Below the pieces are notes generated by a model that saw nothing but the letters and a program-made list of their open reading frames with translations, did not search any database and was not told where the DNA came from. Below are positions 52,944-63,048 of a stretch of 64,000 bases of DNA, in pieces. Position 1 is the stretch's first letter. Each line of letters starts with the position of its first letter. The DNA comes from Leishmania donovani (Eukaryota; Euglenozoa; Kinetoplastea; Trypanosomatida; Trypanosomatidae), in NCBI RefSeq assembly GCF_000227135.1, contig NC_018253.1, positions 576,979 to 640,978 on the forward strand, read 5' to 3'. The position numbers and the translations under genes were made by a program.

Positions 52944-54494
52944 ATGGCGTCAGAGAAAGCGGTTGAGTCGGCGAAGGGGTTTTGCGGGCCGGCGATGTAT
53001 GCCGCCAGTGCCATGCATGCCCGCATTACCCTCACCGACGTTCCACCCAGCGCTGACGGACTTCGGCTCCTAGCCTCGAATGGGAACTGGTCGGAAGTAC
53101 TGGCGCTGGCTGAGCGGCTCGCAACAGAGGTAGCAGCCAAGGCCCGCCGTCACCCGTTCAAGTATGCTTCGGTGCCTTGGAGTACGTCTCCACCGGAATC
53201 CACGCTGCGAGTGAGTCCTGAGCACCCCCAGGAGGAGCCTTTGACCACGCAATCGCCCCCCGAGACAGATGTGACCGCCGCAGCCAGCTCAGCGTCGAGG
53301 TTCTCCACAGACGCTGCGGTGCGCAGTGCACGACTTCCCTACGTGCTGGTGCAGGTGACCGCTAATCTGAAGATGCGACGCATCGCGGCTGCCAAGAAAG
53401 TCGTCGATGCCCTAGGGGACATTGAGGGGGAGGGGTTTCGCCACCCCGTCACGCGCGAGAGCTTCGCCCCATTCTCGCTGCGGGTGGTGGCAGCCTTGCT
53501 CCCGCTCTACGTCGGGGCGCCGATGGAGGCGCAGAAGAAGCTGTATGCGCTGCTGGAGGAGTGCCTCCGACACGAGCGTCAGTGCGGCGCGGCCAACAGT
53601 CAAGCGCGCATCTCCGCTGCTGTCGGCGCTGACGCAGTGGAGCACTCAGCGGCCTCTGCGGCTCTGCAACGCACCTGGACACGACGGGTGTTGCGTGTGC
53701 AGCGTGCCCTGCTGCATGTGCACATTCACATGAACCAGCAGTCTTTGGCGCACAGTCTGGCGGAACAGGTGCTGCGCTCCGAGGAGATTTGGCACCACAA
53801 GTTCCATGACCTTTCCGATGAGCTCCATCAGCTTCGCCACGCCCTTCACCTGCAGCAGCTCTTTTGCCTTGCCCTCCACATCGGCGATGCTTCGCGTGCG
53901 CATGCGACGCACGCTGCAATCCAGAAGATCGCCGCTGCCAACGGTGCAGACAGCAGCACAGAAGCGACGCCGTCGAATGTGGTGTCCAACGCGAACCTCT
54001 GCAAACTAGTCGTGCTTTCCTGTGATGCGTTCATGGCGGTGTTCAGGGGCGAGTTCAGAGAGGCGGTTCGGCTCTTCCGCGACGTGATTGACGCGGCTGC
54101 CGACATGAAGCAGGCCTTGCGTGCCGCTGCGGATGGTTCCGGCACGGATGTGCATTCTTCTCCGGTTTCTGACGACTGCATCAGCGAGGACGCGCTACGC
54201 CGTTGGGTGCTTCAGGACATTTGTGCGAACGCGCAGGTGTCCCACGCAACGTGCCAGGCGTACTGCAGCGACGCCGACCCTACCAAGCTCATGTCTAGCC
54301 TGTGCACGACGCTGGAGGGGTACGCCAAGGCGGAGCCGCACGTGCTTTGTAACTCCGACGCGTTTGTGGAGAGCCTCGTGCGGTTCTACACCCTCTCTGG
54401 TGATCGCAAGGCCAATCTGAACCGGCTGGCGGATTTGTTGGAGGTGTTTCGCTGTGATCGCATGTCTCTGCCGAACCTCGAGGCACTTGTGTAA
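52944..54494 (+). CDS. TRAPPC12-like TPR protein
   Basis: The protein is 516 aa from MASEKAVESAKGFCGPAMYA. It has the order of segments I know from the C-terminal half of TRAPPC12: an opening LLASNGNWSEVLALAERL helix pair, a strand/helix block FAPFSLRVVAALLPLYVG, a helical block WTRRVLRVQRALLHVHIHMN, a repeat LFCLALHIGDASRAHATHAA, a repeat LSCDAFMAVFRGEFREAVRLF, and the ending ESLVRFYTLSGDRKANLNRL then LLEVF, which parallels the NLTTMYEL...LL ending of that family. TRAPPC12 is a TRAPP III subunit acting in ER-to-Golgi and autophagy traffic. The match is by pattern from memory. It lacks the long disordered N-terminus of the human protein. Confidence 0.75.
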   Translation: MASEKAVESAKGFCGPAMYAASAMHARITLTDVPPSADGLRLLASNGNWSEVLALAERLATEVAAKARRHPFKYASVPWSTSPPESTLRVSPEHPQEEPLTTQSPPETDVTAAASSASRFSTDAAVRSARLPYVLVQVTANLKMRRIAAAKKVVDALGDIEGEGFRHPVTRESFAPFSLRVVAALLPLYVGAPMEAQKKLYALLEECLRHERQCGAANSQARISAAVGADAVEHSAASAALQRTWTRRVLRVQRALLHVHIHMNQQSLAHSLAEQVLRSEEIWHHKFHDLSDELHQLRHALHLQQLFCLALHIGDASRAHATHAAIQKIAAANGADSSTEATPSNVVSNANLCKLVVLSCDAFMAVFRGEFREAVRLFRDVIDAAADMKQALRAAADGSGTDVHSSPVSDDCISEDALRRWVLQDICANAQVSHATCQAYCSDADPTKLMSSLCTTLEGYAKAEPHVLCNSDAFVESLVRFYTLSGDRKANLNRLADLLEVFRCDRMSLPNLEALV

Positions 54495-55185
54495 GAGATG
54501 ATGCGTAAGCGCTCGAGGACTGCACAGGCTTTTAGCCAAGTGCCCCATTGGCGCAACACGCGCTGGCTGCTTCTTTACCAGGGCGCGAGGCCGCGATGGT
54601 GAGCGTCGTCTCTCTCTCTCTCAGCGTCTGCGAGACGTGGGTCGAGAGTGCTTCCTTTCTGCTACCGTTTATTTTCTGTCGGTCGAGAGGCTTCTTCAAT
54701 ACGCCACTGATTATCGTAGTGCTGCCGTGCGGTGTGCGAGTATGTGCGTGAGGTGTCTTTGACCCCCCTCTCGCATCTCTTCTTTCTTCACCTTCCCCCG
54801 CTGATCAGCGCTCACGGCATCGCTGTGGCTTCAAGCTCATGTCTCTCTCGCGGTGCGGACTCTGCGCACGATTTGCTCTACGCTGCACACATGCTCACAA
54901 ACGCTGTCATTGATGACTGCTGAAAGGGCTGACAGGACCGCGGTAACGCCCAGGACACGGCCACTGTGACTCGCTGCACGGTGCAAAGGACGCACCATGC
55001 TCTATCCCCTTCACTTCGCGTGAAAGCTTGCTCTCCGTGCCAGCCGTGCTCCGCCAACATCCTGAACAGTGGCATCAAGAGACAAACACGTGCAGCTATT
55101 CTCTTGTTGCTCGTCTCATCTCCTGCCTTCTTCCACCAGCGGCTCTATCCGCTGTCTCGTCCTGTACGGTCTGCATCCAGCATCA
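54495..55185. other. Intergenic with acceptor for the coiled-coil gene
   Basis: No gene is seen. A C/T tract at 55098-55134 runs to AG at 55138-55139, 47 nt before the ATG at 55186. Confidence 0.6.
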
Positions 55186-56613
55186 ATGCTCCGCCCTTCA
55201 CAGCCACTGCGCCGTTCCATTGATGGGTGGCGGCGGGAGAGCAACAGCAGTCAGAGCTCCAAGGTTTCGATGACATCACGACGGTTAAGTTGCCGCTCCC
55301 ATGAGGCTTCGGCCTTGTTCTCGACAGCCTCGGCTGCACGTTGTGCGAATACGGCGCCGCCAGGGCCGGCCGCACTCCCGGACGCGGAGGTGACGTCTGC
55401 CGTGTCTCTGCCCTCGTTGCGCTCCTGCACCGCCGAAGCGTACAAGGTAAGTGACTTGCGTAGCGTGCACCGACCGCAGCAGCTGACACCCCCCTTTCTT
55501 GCGACTGCGGCTGATTTCGTTGATAGTGGTGCTGCTGCTGTGACCGACAAGGTAGAAAGCTATGCAGATGGCCGCACCAAGGAACCGTCCTCACCACGGA
55601 AAATTTCAACGCCGCACCACGCATGTCTGCAAGTTTTTTTCGATGGCACCAACAGGCAACCGTGCATGCCCAAGTCTGCTCAGCGACTCTTCACGTCGGC
55701 TGAGGTGTCTACGCTGCGTAGCGAGGCCCAGCAAACCTACACGCGTAGGAAGAGAACAGAGGAGCAGAAGGAGCTCATCGCTGCAGAGGCGGAGGCGCGC
55801 TCACTGCTGGCCGAAGCCGCCTTGGACCAAATCGCAGCGGTGCGGGAGCTTCAGGAGGAGGAGCGTGAATCGCGAATGCGGGCGGTGTCGGCAGCAGCGC
55901 TTCCGGTGCAGTATCTTGAGCAGCGAATTCGCCGCCGTATTGACGAGGAGTACGCGCAGCAAGATGCGCAGCTTCGCCAGGAGGGCCGCGATGCGTGGCG
56001 GCTGCGAGTGGAGCTTGAAACAGCGGCTTCGGTGGACGCCAGCACGCGTGAGGTGGAGCGTCGAGCTGCTACTCATCGATTTCGCGCGGCGCTCACCTTC
56101 ATCATAGTGCAGGAGATGGAGCTGCGAAAGCTTGTCGAGGCCGAGTCAGCGAAGTTCTGGGAGACGTTTGTGCAGGAAGAGGCAGAGGGCAAGGCCGATG
56201 CTGAGAACCGCGCACTGGTACGATTCCTCAACACCCCTGAGCAGCTTGCCCTCGCGGCGGCGCGCGAGAAGCGAGAGAGGAGACGGGCGCTTCGCACAGC
56301 GAAGCTACTGAGGCTCTTTCAAGAGCAGCAAGAAGGTTTTGTGAAAGGGTGCCGGCATGGAACAGGCGGAGTGTCGCTGTTCGTGGGCGACGCACCCAAG
56401 AAGGTCTGCGGGCGTTGCCGTGTCAAGTGGGATGAAGGCCTTGGCTACTATGTGTCCATAGATCGCACAGTGAAGATTCACCCACCTCCGCCACCGATTA
56501 CCGCGGCAGCAGAAGCAGATGTCAAGACGGCGTCGCATGCTGCGAAGCGAGCCTCAGCAGAGGCCGCCAAGAGCGGCTGCCTGTTGCCGCCACTGAAGAA
56601 GATGCTGAAATAG
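55186..56613 (+). CDS. Coiled-coil protein with C-terminal Cys motif, hypothetical
   Basis: The protein is 475 aa from MLRPSQPLRRSIDGWRRESN; the ATG fits the predicted acceptor at 55138. The first 170 residues are Ser/Ala-rich. Residues about 175-400 form a long charged helical region (TEEQKELIAAEAEARSLLAE; YLEQRIRRRIDEEYAQQDAQ) typical of coiled coils. Near the C-terminus a small module GVSLFVGDAPKKVCGRCRVK with a CGRC pair precedes WDEGLGYYVSIDRT. Only one CxxC is visible, so a zinc finger is not complete. No family is recognised. Confidence 0.75.
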   Translation: MLRPSQPLRRSIDGWRRESNSSQSSKVSMTSRRLSCRSHEASALFSTASAARCANTAPPGPAALPDAEVTSAVSLPSLRSCTAEAYKVSDLRSVHRPQQLTPPFLATAADFVDSGAAAVTDKVESYADGRTKEPSSPRKISTPHHACLQVFFDGTNRQPCMPKSAQRLFTSAEVSTLRSEAQQTYTRRKRTEEQKELIAAEAEARSLLAEAALDQIAAVRELQEEERESRMRAVSAAALPVQYLEQRIRRRIDEEYAQQDAQLRQEGRDAWRLRVELETAASVDASTREVERRAATHRFRAALTFIIVQEMELRKLVEAESAKFWETFVQEEAEGKADAENRALVRFLNTPEQLALAAAREKRERRRALRTAKLLRLFQEQQEGFVKGCRHGTGGVSLFVGDAPKKVCGRCRVKWDEGLGYYVSIDRTVKIHPPPPPITAAAEADVKTASHAAKRASAEAAKSGCLLPPLKKMLK

Positions 56614-57590
56614 TCACCCGTTCCTCGGCGCTTACAGGAAGAGGGGTGATCGCGTCTGCTTGTCTGTGTGTATGTGTGTGAGCTTCGTTGCGCGCGCCTG
56701 TTGTGGTTTTCTCTTCGAGCGTCGACGGCGACAGCGCGCGTGTTGCTCTCTCTCCCGCCGCCGTCTTCTCTTCCCTTGTGGGACTTGTTTTTCTTGTGGC
56801 TCCATCCTCTCGCCCCACTTCTTTGCGATTTCGTTGACTCTCTTCCCTCTGCAGCGTTGTCGCACTCTCTCCCCTTTCGCTAACATGTACATCTCACCAC
56901 TTCTCAGTCGTTGCACGTTTATGCGCGCGTGACTGGACGTATTCTCTCGTTCTCCTGTTCTTATGGAGCCCGACGCGCCCTCGTCATCAGCTGCCGCTGG
57001 ACCCTCCCTAGAACAGCCGGTGGATATCCTGCATCATACCAGTCGCATACCACTGCGAAGCAGCAGCTATCCATCATCGATGCTTGCCAACTGCCGTGCA
57101 TGACGACAGCCGACACCAAAAGAGAGCATGACAGTGGCGGCAGTCATAATTTCAGTGAAGAGGACTGTTCGAGGGTCTCCTTCAGTGCCTTGTGACGGTC
57201 TTTCCCCGCCTCTCCTGCTCTTATCTGTCCTCCGCACAAGAATGGGGGCCTCGACTTGCGTCGCGTGCCCTCTCGTGTTGCTGGTGATCAAGCGGACTCG
57301 CTGCCGTTGCCTTTCCTCACCCGCTTTTCTCTCTTCCCTTCACTGCCGCCTCTCCGCCCCACCCCCCCTCCCGGTCGCTTCAGATACCCTGCAGTGATCT
57401 TTACGAGCACGGCAAGCGCTCTCCTCTCCCTGCACCACCACCATCATCAAACAAGGAAAAGACCACAGTCCCACTACACGCTGCACTACACGCAACTCAG
57501 CTGTATCTCACTTCACACCTTGCCTCTGCTGCTCGCTACGCCCCCGACCCACTTACCAACTTACTCGAGCAGCACAAGAACGCAGGAACA
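56614..57590. other. Intergenic, no gene seen
   Basis: Pyrimidine-rich at 56740-56880 and 57310-57381, with AG at 57382-57383 as a possible acceptor for the ATG at 57591. Confidence 0.6.
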
Positions 57591-57911
57591 ATGAATCAGT
57601 ACCACGAAATCATCGAGGCAGACAAGGCCTACCTGGAAGAGGTGGGCATGCGCAACATCCTGCAGCAGTTTGTGGCCGACGCCATGGAGAGCCGACCCGG
57701 CAACGTCTATGAGTACATGATTACGTGGGCCACGAAGATACAGGCATCGTCGATTTCGCTGCTAAAGGGCATCGAGCACAGGAACGAGGAGGAGGATGCT
57801 ACCGCAAAGACGCACCCTGATGCCAGCGACCACTCGGAGCACGACACCCGATTGGACGGAAGCTCACCGTCGTGGGCTCATTCGTCGAAGCGCACCAGTT
57901 CCGTAGAGTAG
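57591..57911 (+). CDS. Short RIIa/Dpy-30-like protein 1
   Basis: The protein is 106 aa. Residues about 14-48 (YLEEVGMRNILQQFVADAM, ESRPGNVYEYMITWATK) have the two-helix dimerisation pattern of the RIIa/Dpy-30 fold, with the characteristic RP-x-x-x-x-EYM turn. The remaining 50 residues are acidic and His/Ser-rich. In trypanosomatids such short RIIa proteins are often flagellar or axonemal adaptors; that role is inference. A second protein with the same motif lies 2.9 kb downstream. Confidence 0.75.
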   Translation: MNQYHEIIEADKAYLEEVGMRNILQQFVADAMESRPGNVYEYMITWATKIQASSISLLKGIEHRNEEEDATAKTHPDASDHSEHDTRLDGSSPSWAHSSKRTSSVE

Positions 57912-58892
57912 AGGGCTTCCTCGCCTGCGGCAGCGGCCAAGTGAAAGGAGGCGGAGGGCGAGGAGGAGCTGTAGAAAGGGAGGTGAAGAAACGGGCGAGG
58001 CGATAGTGCCCTCACGTGTGCGCCTGTGTGCGCGTGCTTTGTTCTGGTCAGCTGCGGAGCTTGTTCAGTTACAAAACGAGTTGGATTCTTTCTCTGCGCC
58101 GTCTCTCTTGTGTCTCCTGCCGCCAGTTCATGCGATTCTGGAAGGCATGTCCACCATTCGCGGATGCCAGTCCAATCCTTGCGGCGGTGGCAACGGGATC
58201 AGGATGAGGGGGCGACTCGCTTCTCTCTTTCCCTTGCCGTTTTGCATGTGGTATCGTTGACCTCGTCAGTGCCCCTAAGACACGCTGTGCTTGAGCTGCA
58301 GGCCTGCGGCTGCTGCTGATCACGTGGAAGAGCGTCCTGTTTTCTCTCCTCGTACACGCTGGTTCAGGCTCGTGTGCGTGTGTGTGTATGGTTTCTTTCG
58401 GTTGCGCCTGTGATGATGTATAAGCACTCGGCTCCCTCTGTGGCACGCGTGCCTACACACGTACAAACTTTTGTTGGAACGCGAAACAACAAGTGAACTG
58501 CTTTCCCAGTGACACCTTTGTAAGGGGATGGAGGGGGGGGGGATAGTGCCGCTGAGCTGAGCACCTCGGCTCATCTCTTCGACATGGAGAGCACTCCGCA
58601 ACCTCCGGCTTTAACGGTCAACCTCCTACCCCCCCCCAAAAAAAAAATGTTTTGGCGGCACTTCTGAGGGTGCTGTTGTGCTTGCTTCGTGCGCCTGTCC
58701 ACCCACCTGCCCCAATCCCCCCTGCATGCGCTGGTCTCTTTCCTGCACTCTCATAGCTCTGTCGCATCCTTGATTTCTAGAAGCGTTTCCGCCCTCTCCC
58801 TGGGCATTTCTTCTTCGCGTTTTTCCTGTGGGGACGTCTGGATCAGGGCGAACACACATGGACGCCTCGCTTGCACTGAAGGTTCCCATGCA
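57912..58892. other. Intergenic, no gene seen
   Basis: It contains a G run at 58530-58541 and a C/A run at 58630-58648. A pyrimidine-rich region with AG at about 58779-58780 precedes the next ATG. No gene is visible. Confidence 0.55.
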
Positions 58893-60041
58893 ATGTCCGC
58901 TTCTACTCTTCCCACTCGTGAGGGCCTCTGCGTTTCACCCCCCAGGGAGGCGGTGGGGACTCGAGGTCCTTTCGCGTCTACTCCAAAGGCGGCGGCGGCG
59001 GACTCGACATCAGAGGAAGGGGCTGGGGCGCCTTCCGAGTGCGACGCAGCAACGGCGGGGGTGTCTGAGGCCGGCGCGTTCGAGGTAAAAGTGAAGTCGA
59101 CTGCCCATCATGAGCGCCGTCGACCGCGATGCTGCAGTGACGCCAGTGGCACTCTGCAGACCGCGAGGTCCAAGCGCAGCTCTTGCGCTCGCCAAGACAG
59201 CGTGACCAACACAGATGCGTCAGCGACTGCACCTGCCACCGGCATCGAGACGCAAGACATCACCAGTGGGGCTGCGGGTAAAGGGCCTTTGCACTCCGGC
59301 GCCGAGAGTACGACGACACCATCGTTTTTAGAGCACCACGTGCAGGATGCCCCGCAGCACAGCAGTTACAGGGATGCTGGGAACGCCTCTGTGCCGGCTT
59401 CGGCAGCCAACACACTCAACTCCATAGGATGCACGGAAGTGCCACCAACAACAGCCGTCACAATGTGGGTACCGACGCAGTTCACTACGGCTGCTGGACG
59501 CGCCATATGCTTGCGAGAGCGGCGACTCTTGACGGCAGCATCTCCCTACTGGAAGCTTCTCCGCTTTGACCCGGCGAGAGAGGCGATCGTGGCGCCGCCC
59601 GGCTCTTCCGCTGACGAGTGCGATCACGAGGATGAGGCCGTTCTTATTGATTCTGGGGAACTTTCTGACACAATGCCCGCAGCAAAACACGCTGCAGAAC
59701 AGTTGCCCACTGACGCTGCTGCTGCTGCTGCACTCCGCGGCGCTATTGGCGAGTCATGTTGCGAGGGCACAGTGAATGCCGCGTCACCGTTGACATCCAC
59801 CTATGCTGGTTATGCGTGGGTGCATCGTTGTGTGCGGCGCCGACGCGCCGCGTCGTGTCCTGAGCGCGTTCTCGGCTCGTGGTCGTATCTCTCGGTGGGT
59901 AGGGACGCAGACTACTCGCTGCCACCCTTCTCGGGCTTCTGTGCCGCTGACGGCCGCCCTTTCTACTGCCACTATTCGCCTGCTTCTGCCGAGGGACAGG
60001 ATTGCCAGCAGCGTCGATCTGGCAGAGTCGAGGGTGCTTGA
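58893..60041 (+). CDS. Hypothetical protein, Ala/Ser-rich N-terminal half
   Basis: The protein is 382 aa from MSASTLPTREGLCVSPPREA. Residues 1-190 are low complexity (Ala, Ser, Thr, Glu). Residues about 190-382 are more ordered: MWVPTQFTTAAGRAICLRER, LLTAASPYWKLLRFDPAREA and YAWVHRCVRRRRAASCPERV, with Trp and Cys residues. There is no signal peptide or membrane helix. The frame is open further upstream, but that part has no ATG and reads as pyrimidine-rich leader. No family is recognised; it lies between the two RIIa-like genes. Confidence 0.65.
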   Translation: MSASTLPTREGLCVSPPREAVGTRGPFASTPKAAAADSTSEEGAGAPSECDAATAGVSEAGAFEVKVKSTAHHERRRPRCCSDASGTLQTARSKRSSCARQDSVTNTDASATAPATGIETQDITSGAAGKGPLHSGAESTTTPSFLEHHVQDAPQHSSYRDAGNASVPASAANTLNSIGCTEVPPTTAVTMWVPTQFTTAAGRAICLRERRLLTAASPYWKLLRFDPAREAIVAPPGSSADECDHEDEAVLIDSGELSDTMPAAKHAAEQLPTDAAAAAALRGAIGESCCEGTVNAASPLTSTYAGYAWVHRCVRRRRAASCPERVLGSWSYLSVGRDADYSLPPFSGFCAADGRPFYCHYSPASAEGQDCQQRRSGRVEGA

Positions 60042-60767
60042 CAGGGTCCTATCCCACTGTGCTTTGCTTGAAATACGTGTTCTCTGTGGCCGATTTCTTT
60101 CGGTGCGTGCAGAGGTGCGAATGGCGGCAGTCTACTGCGCGCCGTCACTCTTGTTTTTATTCCTTATCTATCTGCTGCTACTACCTGCCGCTTGCGTGCG
60201 TTGCTTGGATACAGCGATGCACTGCACGCCTCTCCACCCATACGCTCACTTTGTCTCTTAGACATGATGCTCGCGAAGCAATAACGAAAGCGTCATACTG
60301 AGCAAGGCAGGCCATCTTGATAGTGAACCACGCCCCTCCCTTCCCCTTCCTCCTCACCCTAGCTTGTGGTGAGTGCGTGGAAAGCGGGGGATGGATGCAC
60401 GGTAGCGTGTGCGGTTTTGTTCAACGTCCTCCACCAAAGCCAAAGGAGCGTAGCTTCGCTGTCTTTGCCGGACGCCCCTGACGCGAGGGCGGTTCTGCCG
60501 GCCTTCCTCGTCCCCCTTCTCTCCACCGTTCCGTCTCTTGTTGTTATCCCGCTTGAACATCCCTTCAACACACCCCATCCCCTGGGATGGCGTGCTCACA
60601 TCTTGCATGGATGGTCCTCTTCTTTTGGCCACAAAAGCTGATTGAGATCAACTCTGTGCACCTGGGCCTGGCACCTTCATTGCATACCCCCGCCCCTTGC
60701 ACCTTTTCTTTGCTTGTGTCACTCTCGTTGCCCAGTGCCTCCGTCGGAGGAAGCGCACGCCGCGCCG
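60042..60767. other. Intergenic with acceptor for the next gene
   Basis: No gene is seen. A T/C tract at about 60697-60731 ends in AG at 60734-60735, 33 nt before the ATG at 60768. Confidence 0.6.
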
Positions 60768-61406
60768 ATGGGGTCGACACCAAACGTGGTTTCGTCGCCA
60801 GAGGCTCACTCACACCCTTCCGACGCCCGCAATGTGCTTCAGGAGGCTCTCACGAACTTCGTGACGGACAGCATGTATGACAGACCGCAGGACATTCTAG
60901 AGTACATGGTGACGTGGGCCCGCAAGCAGTTGCTCCAGAAGCAGGGGAGAGGGGAGGCGGTGACAGCTCCGGATACAAAGGTGCCGCGCTTGTCCATCAC
61001 CCCCACGGCTATAACTGCGGTGATGCAGGCAGCCGTCTTCTCGCAGACCGCTGACGAGGCGGATCCGGCGGCGGGGGCGGAGGCTGCGAACCGGCTACGC
61101 CGCCTCGCGGAAAACCGCCAGAAACGCTACCGAGACATCGCGCAGGGCTGCCTTGATAACTACCTCATCTCGCTCGAAGACAGTGACGGGGACCTGTTTC
61201 ACATCGACGCTCTTCGGCGTAAGATGGAAGGCACCCGCCAGCAGGCGATGAGCGCGAGGGGCGACACCGCTGCCATTGCAGCGCAGCTGAAGGCAATCGA
61301 AGAAAGCGAGGGAGCAGCAACGCAGAAGGCGCGCGAGCAGGCGGCGCTTCTCCACGAGTACGAGCAGCGATGGGTGCATGAGACGCTCGACAAGTGCCCT
61401 ACTTGA
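60768..61406 (+). CDS. RIIa/Dpy-30-like protein 2 with coiled-coil tail
   Basis: The protein is 212 aa from MGSTPNVVSSPEAHSHPSDA. Residues about 20-55 (NVLQEALTNFVTDSMYDRP, then QDILEYMVTWARK) match the RIIa/Dpy-30-like motif of the gene at 57591; across the core 23 positions 13 are identical. The C-terminal 110 residues are a long charged helix (LRRLAENRQKRYRDIAQGCL, LLHEYEQRWVHETLDK). Together these suggest an adaptor that dimerises through its N-terminus; a flagellar location is inference. The predicted trans-splice AG at 60734 supports this start. Confidence 0.75.
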   Translation: MGSTPNVVSSPEAHSHPSDARNVLQEALTNFVTDSMYDRPQDILEYMVTWARKQLLQKQGRGEAVTAPDTKVPRLSITPTAITAVMQAAVFSQTADEADPAAGAEAANRLRRLAENRQKRYRDIAQGCLDNYLISLEDSDGDLFHIDALRRKMEGTRQQAMSARGDTAAIAAQLKAIEESEGAATQKAREQAALLHEYEQRWVHETLDKCPT

Positions 61407-62608
61407 TTCGAACACATAGTGCTCTCACGACCCCCTTCTGCGCCACCATCGTGCTTCCCTTCCTAATCGAGACATATGCTGCGCCTCTCTCAACTTGGGC
61501 ACTCCGAGAGAGGGCATCTCACCGTGTGGGGCTCTTGTCCTTCATTTATCTCGCTCTTAACCGCCGCGGAATGTAACGGCGCTTTCCCCCTCTCTCACAC
61601 GCCTGCTGATCCTTGCCGCGTGTAGGTGTACACAGTTCCGCTCCCTCTGATGTAGTGCTTCTCCCTGCCCCCTTCTCGGTGCGGTACTCCCTATCGGCTA
61701 GCCGGTGCAACACGCACACACACGAAGAGTAAACGCGCGCGGCTAACATATGCGCTTCCGCCTTGCGGTCAACGGCCTGCCCTTGTCGCTTTGGGCGCGC
61801 TCCGAGCACCTCGTCTCGGTCCATCTCGTCATGCTTCCACGTGTGCCTCTCCGCGTACGCGGGTGCGCGAGCCTCAGCCCCCTCTTTCTGGGTGACGCAC
61901 ATGCCTCTTCGCACGCATGTTTTTCTCTTCCTCAGAAGGTACACGCACGGAACGATGATCAAGCGCAAGTATGCGATAACCAGCTGCTTCGCCGAGGGCA
62001 ATAAGACTATACAGCACTTCCTTACCCGACCCCTAGCCTCCCTACCGTTACTCTCGGAAAAGGCAACGGTAGGCGGGCAAAGTGCCCATTGGCGGTGCAT
62101 CTTTCCCACCCTCATGGCTGCAACCACGCCTACAGTCCACGACGCTTCATGCAAATCGTGCACTTCAACAACACGCAAGCATCTACAGCCCTCCTGCTGC
62201 GCCTCTGCCAACGTGACCTACCGCCAGAACCCTCCCGAGGCGGCGTGACGCGAAGGCCCCTTCTCCCAGTGCTACCACCACACATGCCTTCCCCCGACAC
62301 CGCCTCCATTTTTTCCGCACCCATGAAAATAACTCGCTAATAACAACAAAACACATATTCCTCATCCACTGACTTTGACCGTCGCTCCCCCCGGCAACAA
62401 TATCCATCGTATACAAAAGCTCCGTCAACTCCCACTCGACACCCTTCACTCCTCTTTCAACAGTGACCAACCCACTCTCTGATACCACCTCGTCTCGCCG
62501 CAGCTAGACAATCACCGCTACTGACGGTGATGGGTGGCGGTGCTTTACGCTGCTGTGCATGTACGTGCGCGCGGTGTGTCAGCGCACGCACCAGCCGCGC
62601 GCAGTTGA
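61407..62608. other. No convincing gene
   Basis: Pyrimidine/C-rich on the + strand to about 62500. A 161-aa frame at 61763-62248 and its antisense partner have biased composition and no recognisable motif. The 341 bp at 62268-62608 are repeated after the gap. Confidence 0.5.
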
Positions 62609-62707
62609 NNNNNNNNNNNNNNNNNNNNNNNNNNNNNNNNNNNNNNNNNNNNNNNNNNNNNNNNNNNNNNNNNNNNNNNNNNNNNNNNNNNNNNNNNNNN
62701 NNNNNNN
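62609..62707. other. Assembly gap (99 N)
   Basis: Flanked by an exact 341-bp duplication (62268-62608 and 62708-63048). Confidence 0.95.
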
Positions 62708-63048
62708 AGTGCTACCACCACACATGCCTTCCCCCGACACCGCCTCCATTTTTTCCGCACCCATGAAAATAACTCGCTAATAACAACAAAACACATATTC
62801 CTCATCCACTGACTTTGACCGTCGCTCCCCCCGGCAACAATATCCATCGTATACAAAAGCTCCGTCAACTCCCACTCGACACCCTTCACTCCTCTTTCAA
62901 CAGTGACCAACCCACTCTCTGATACCACCTCGTCTCGCCGCAGCTAGACAATCACCGCTACTGACGGTGATGGGTGGCGGTGCTTTACGCTGCTGTGCAT
63001 GTACGTGCGCGCGGTGTGTCAGCGCACGCACCAGCCGCGCGCAGTTGA

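Noticed and set aside
58400..58450. A GTGATGATGT box resembling a C/D snoRNA C-box.
   Set aside because: No suitably spaced D box or terminal stem could be found.
61546..62211. A 221-aa frame on the minus strand.
   Set aside because: It is antisense to similarly open + strand DNA, has no motif, and no minus-strand gene is seen elsewhere.
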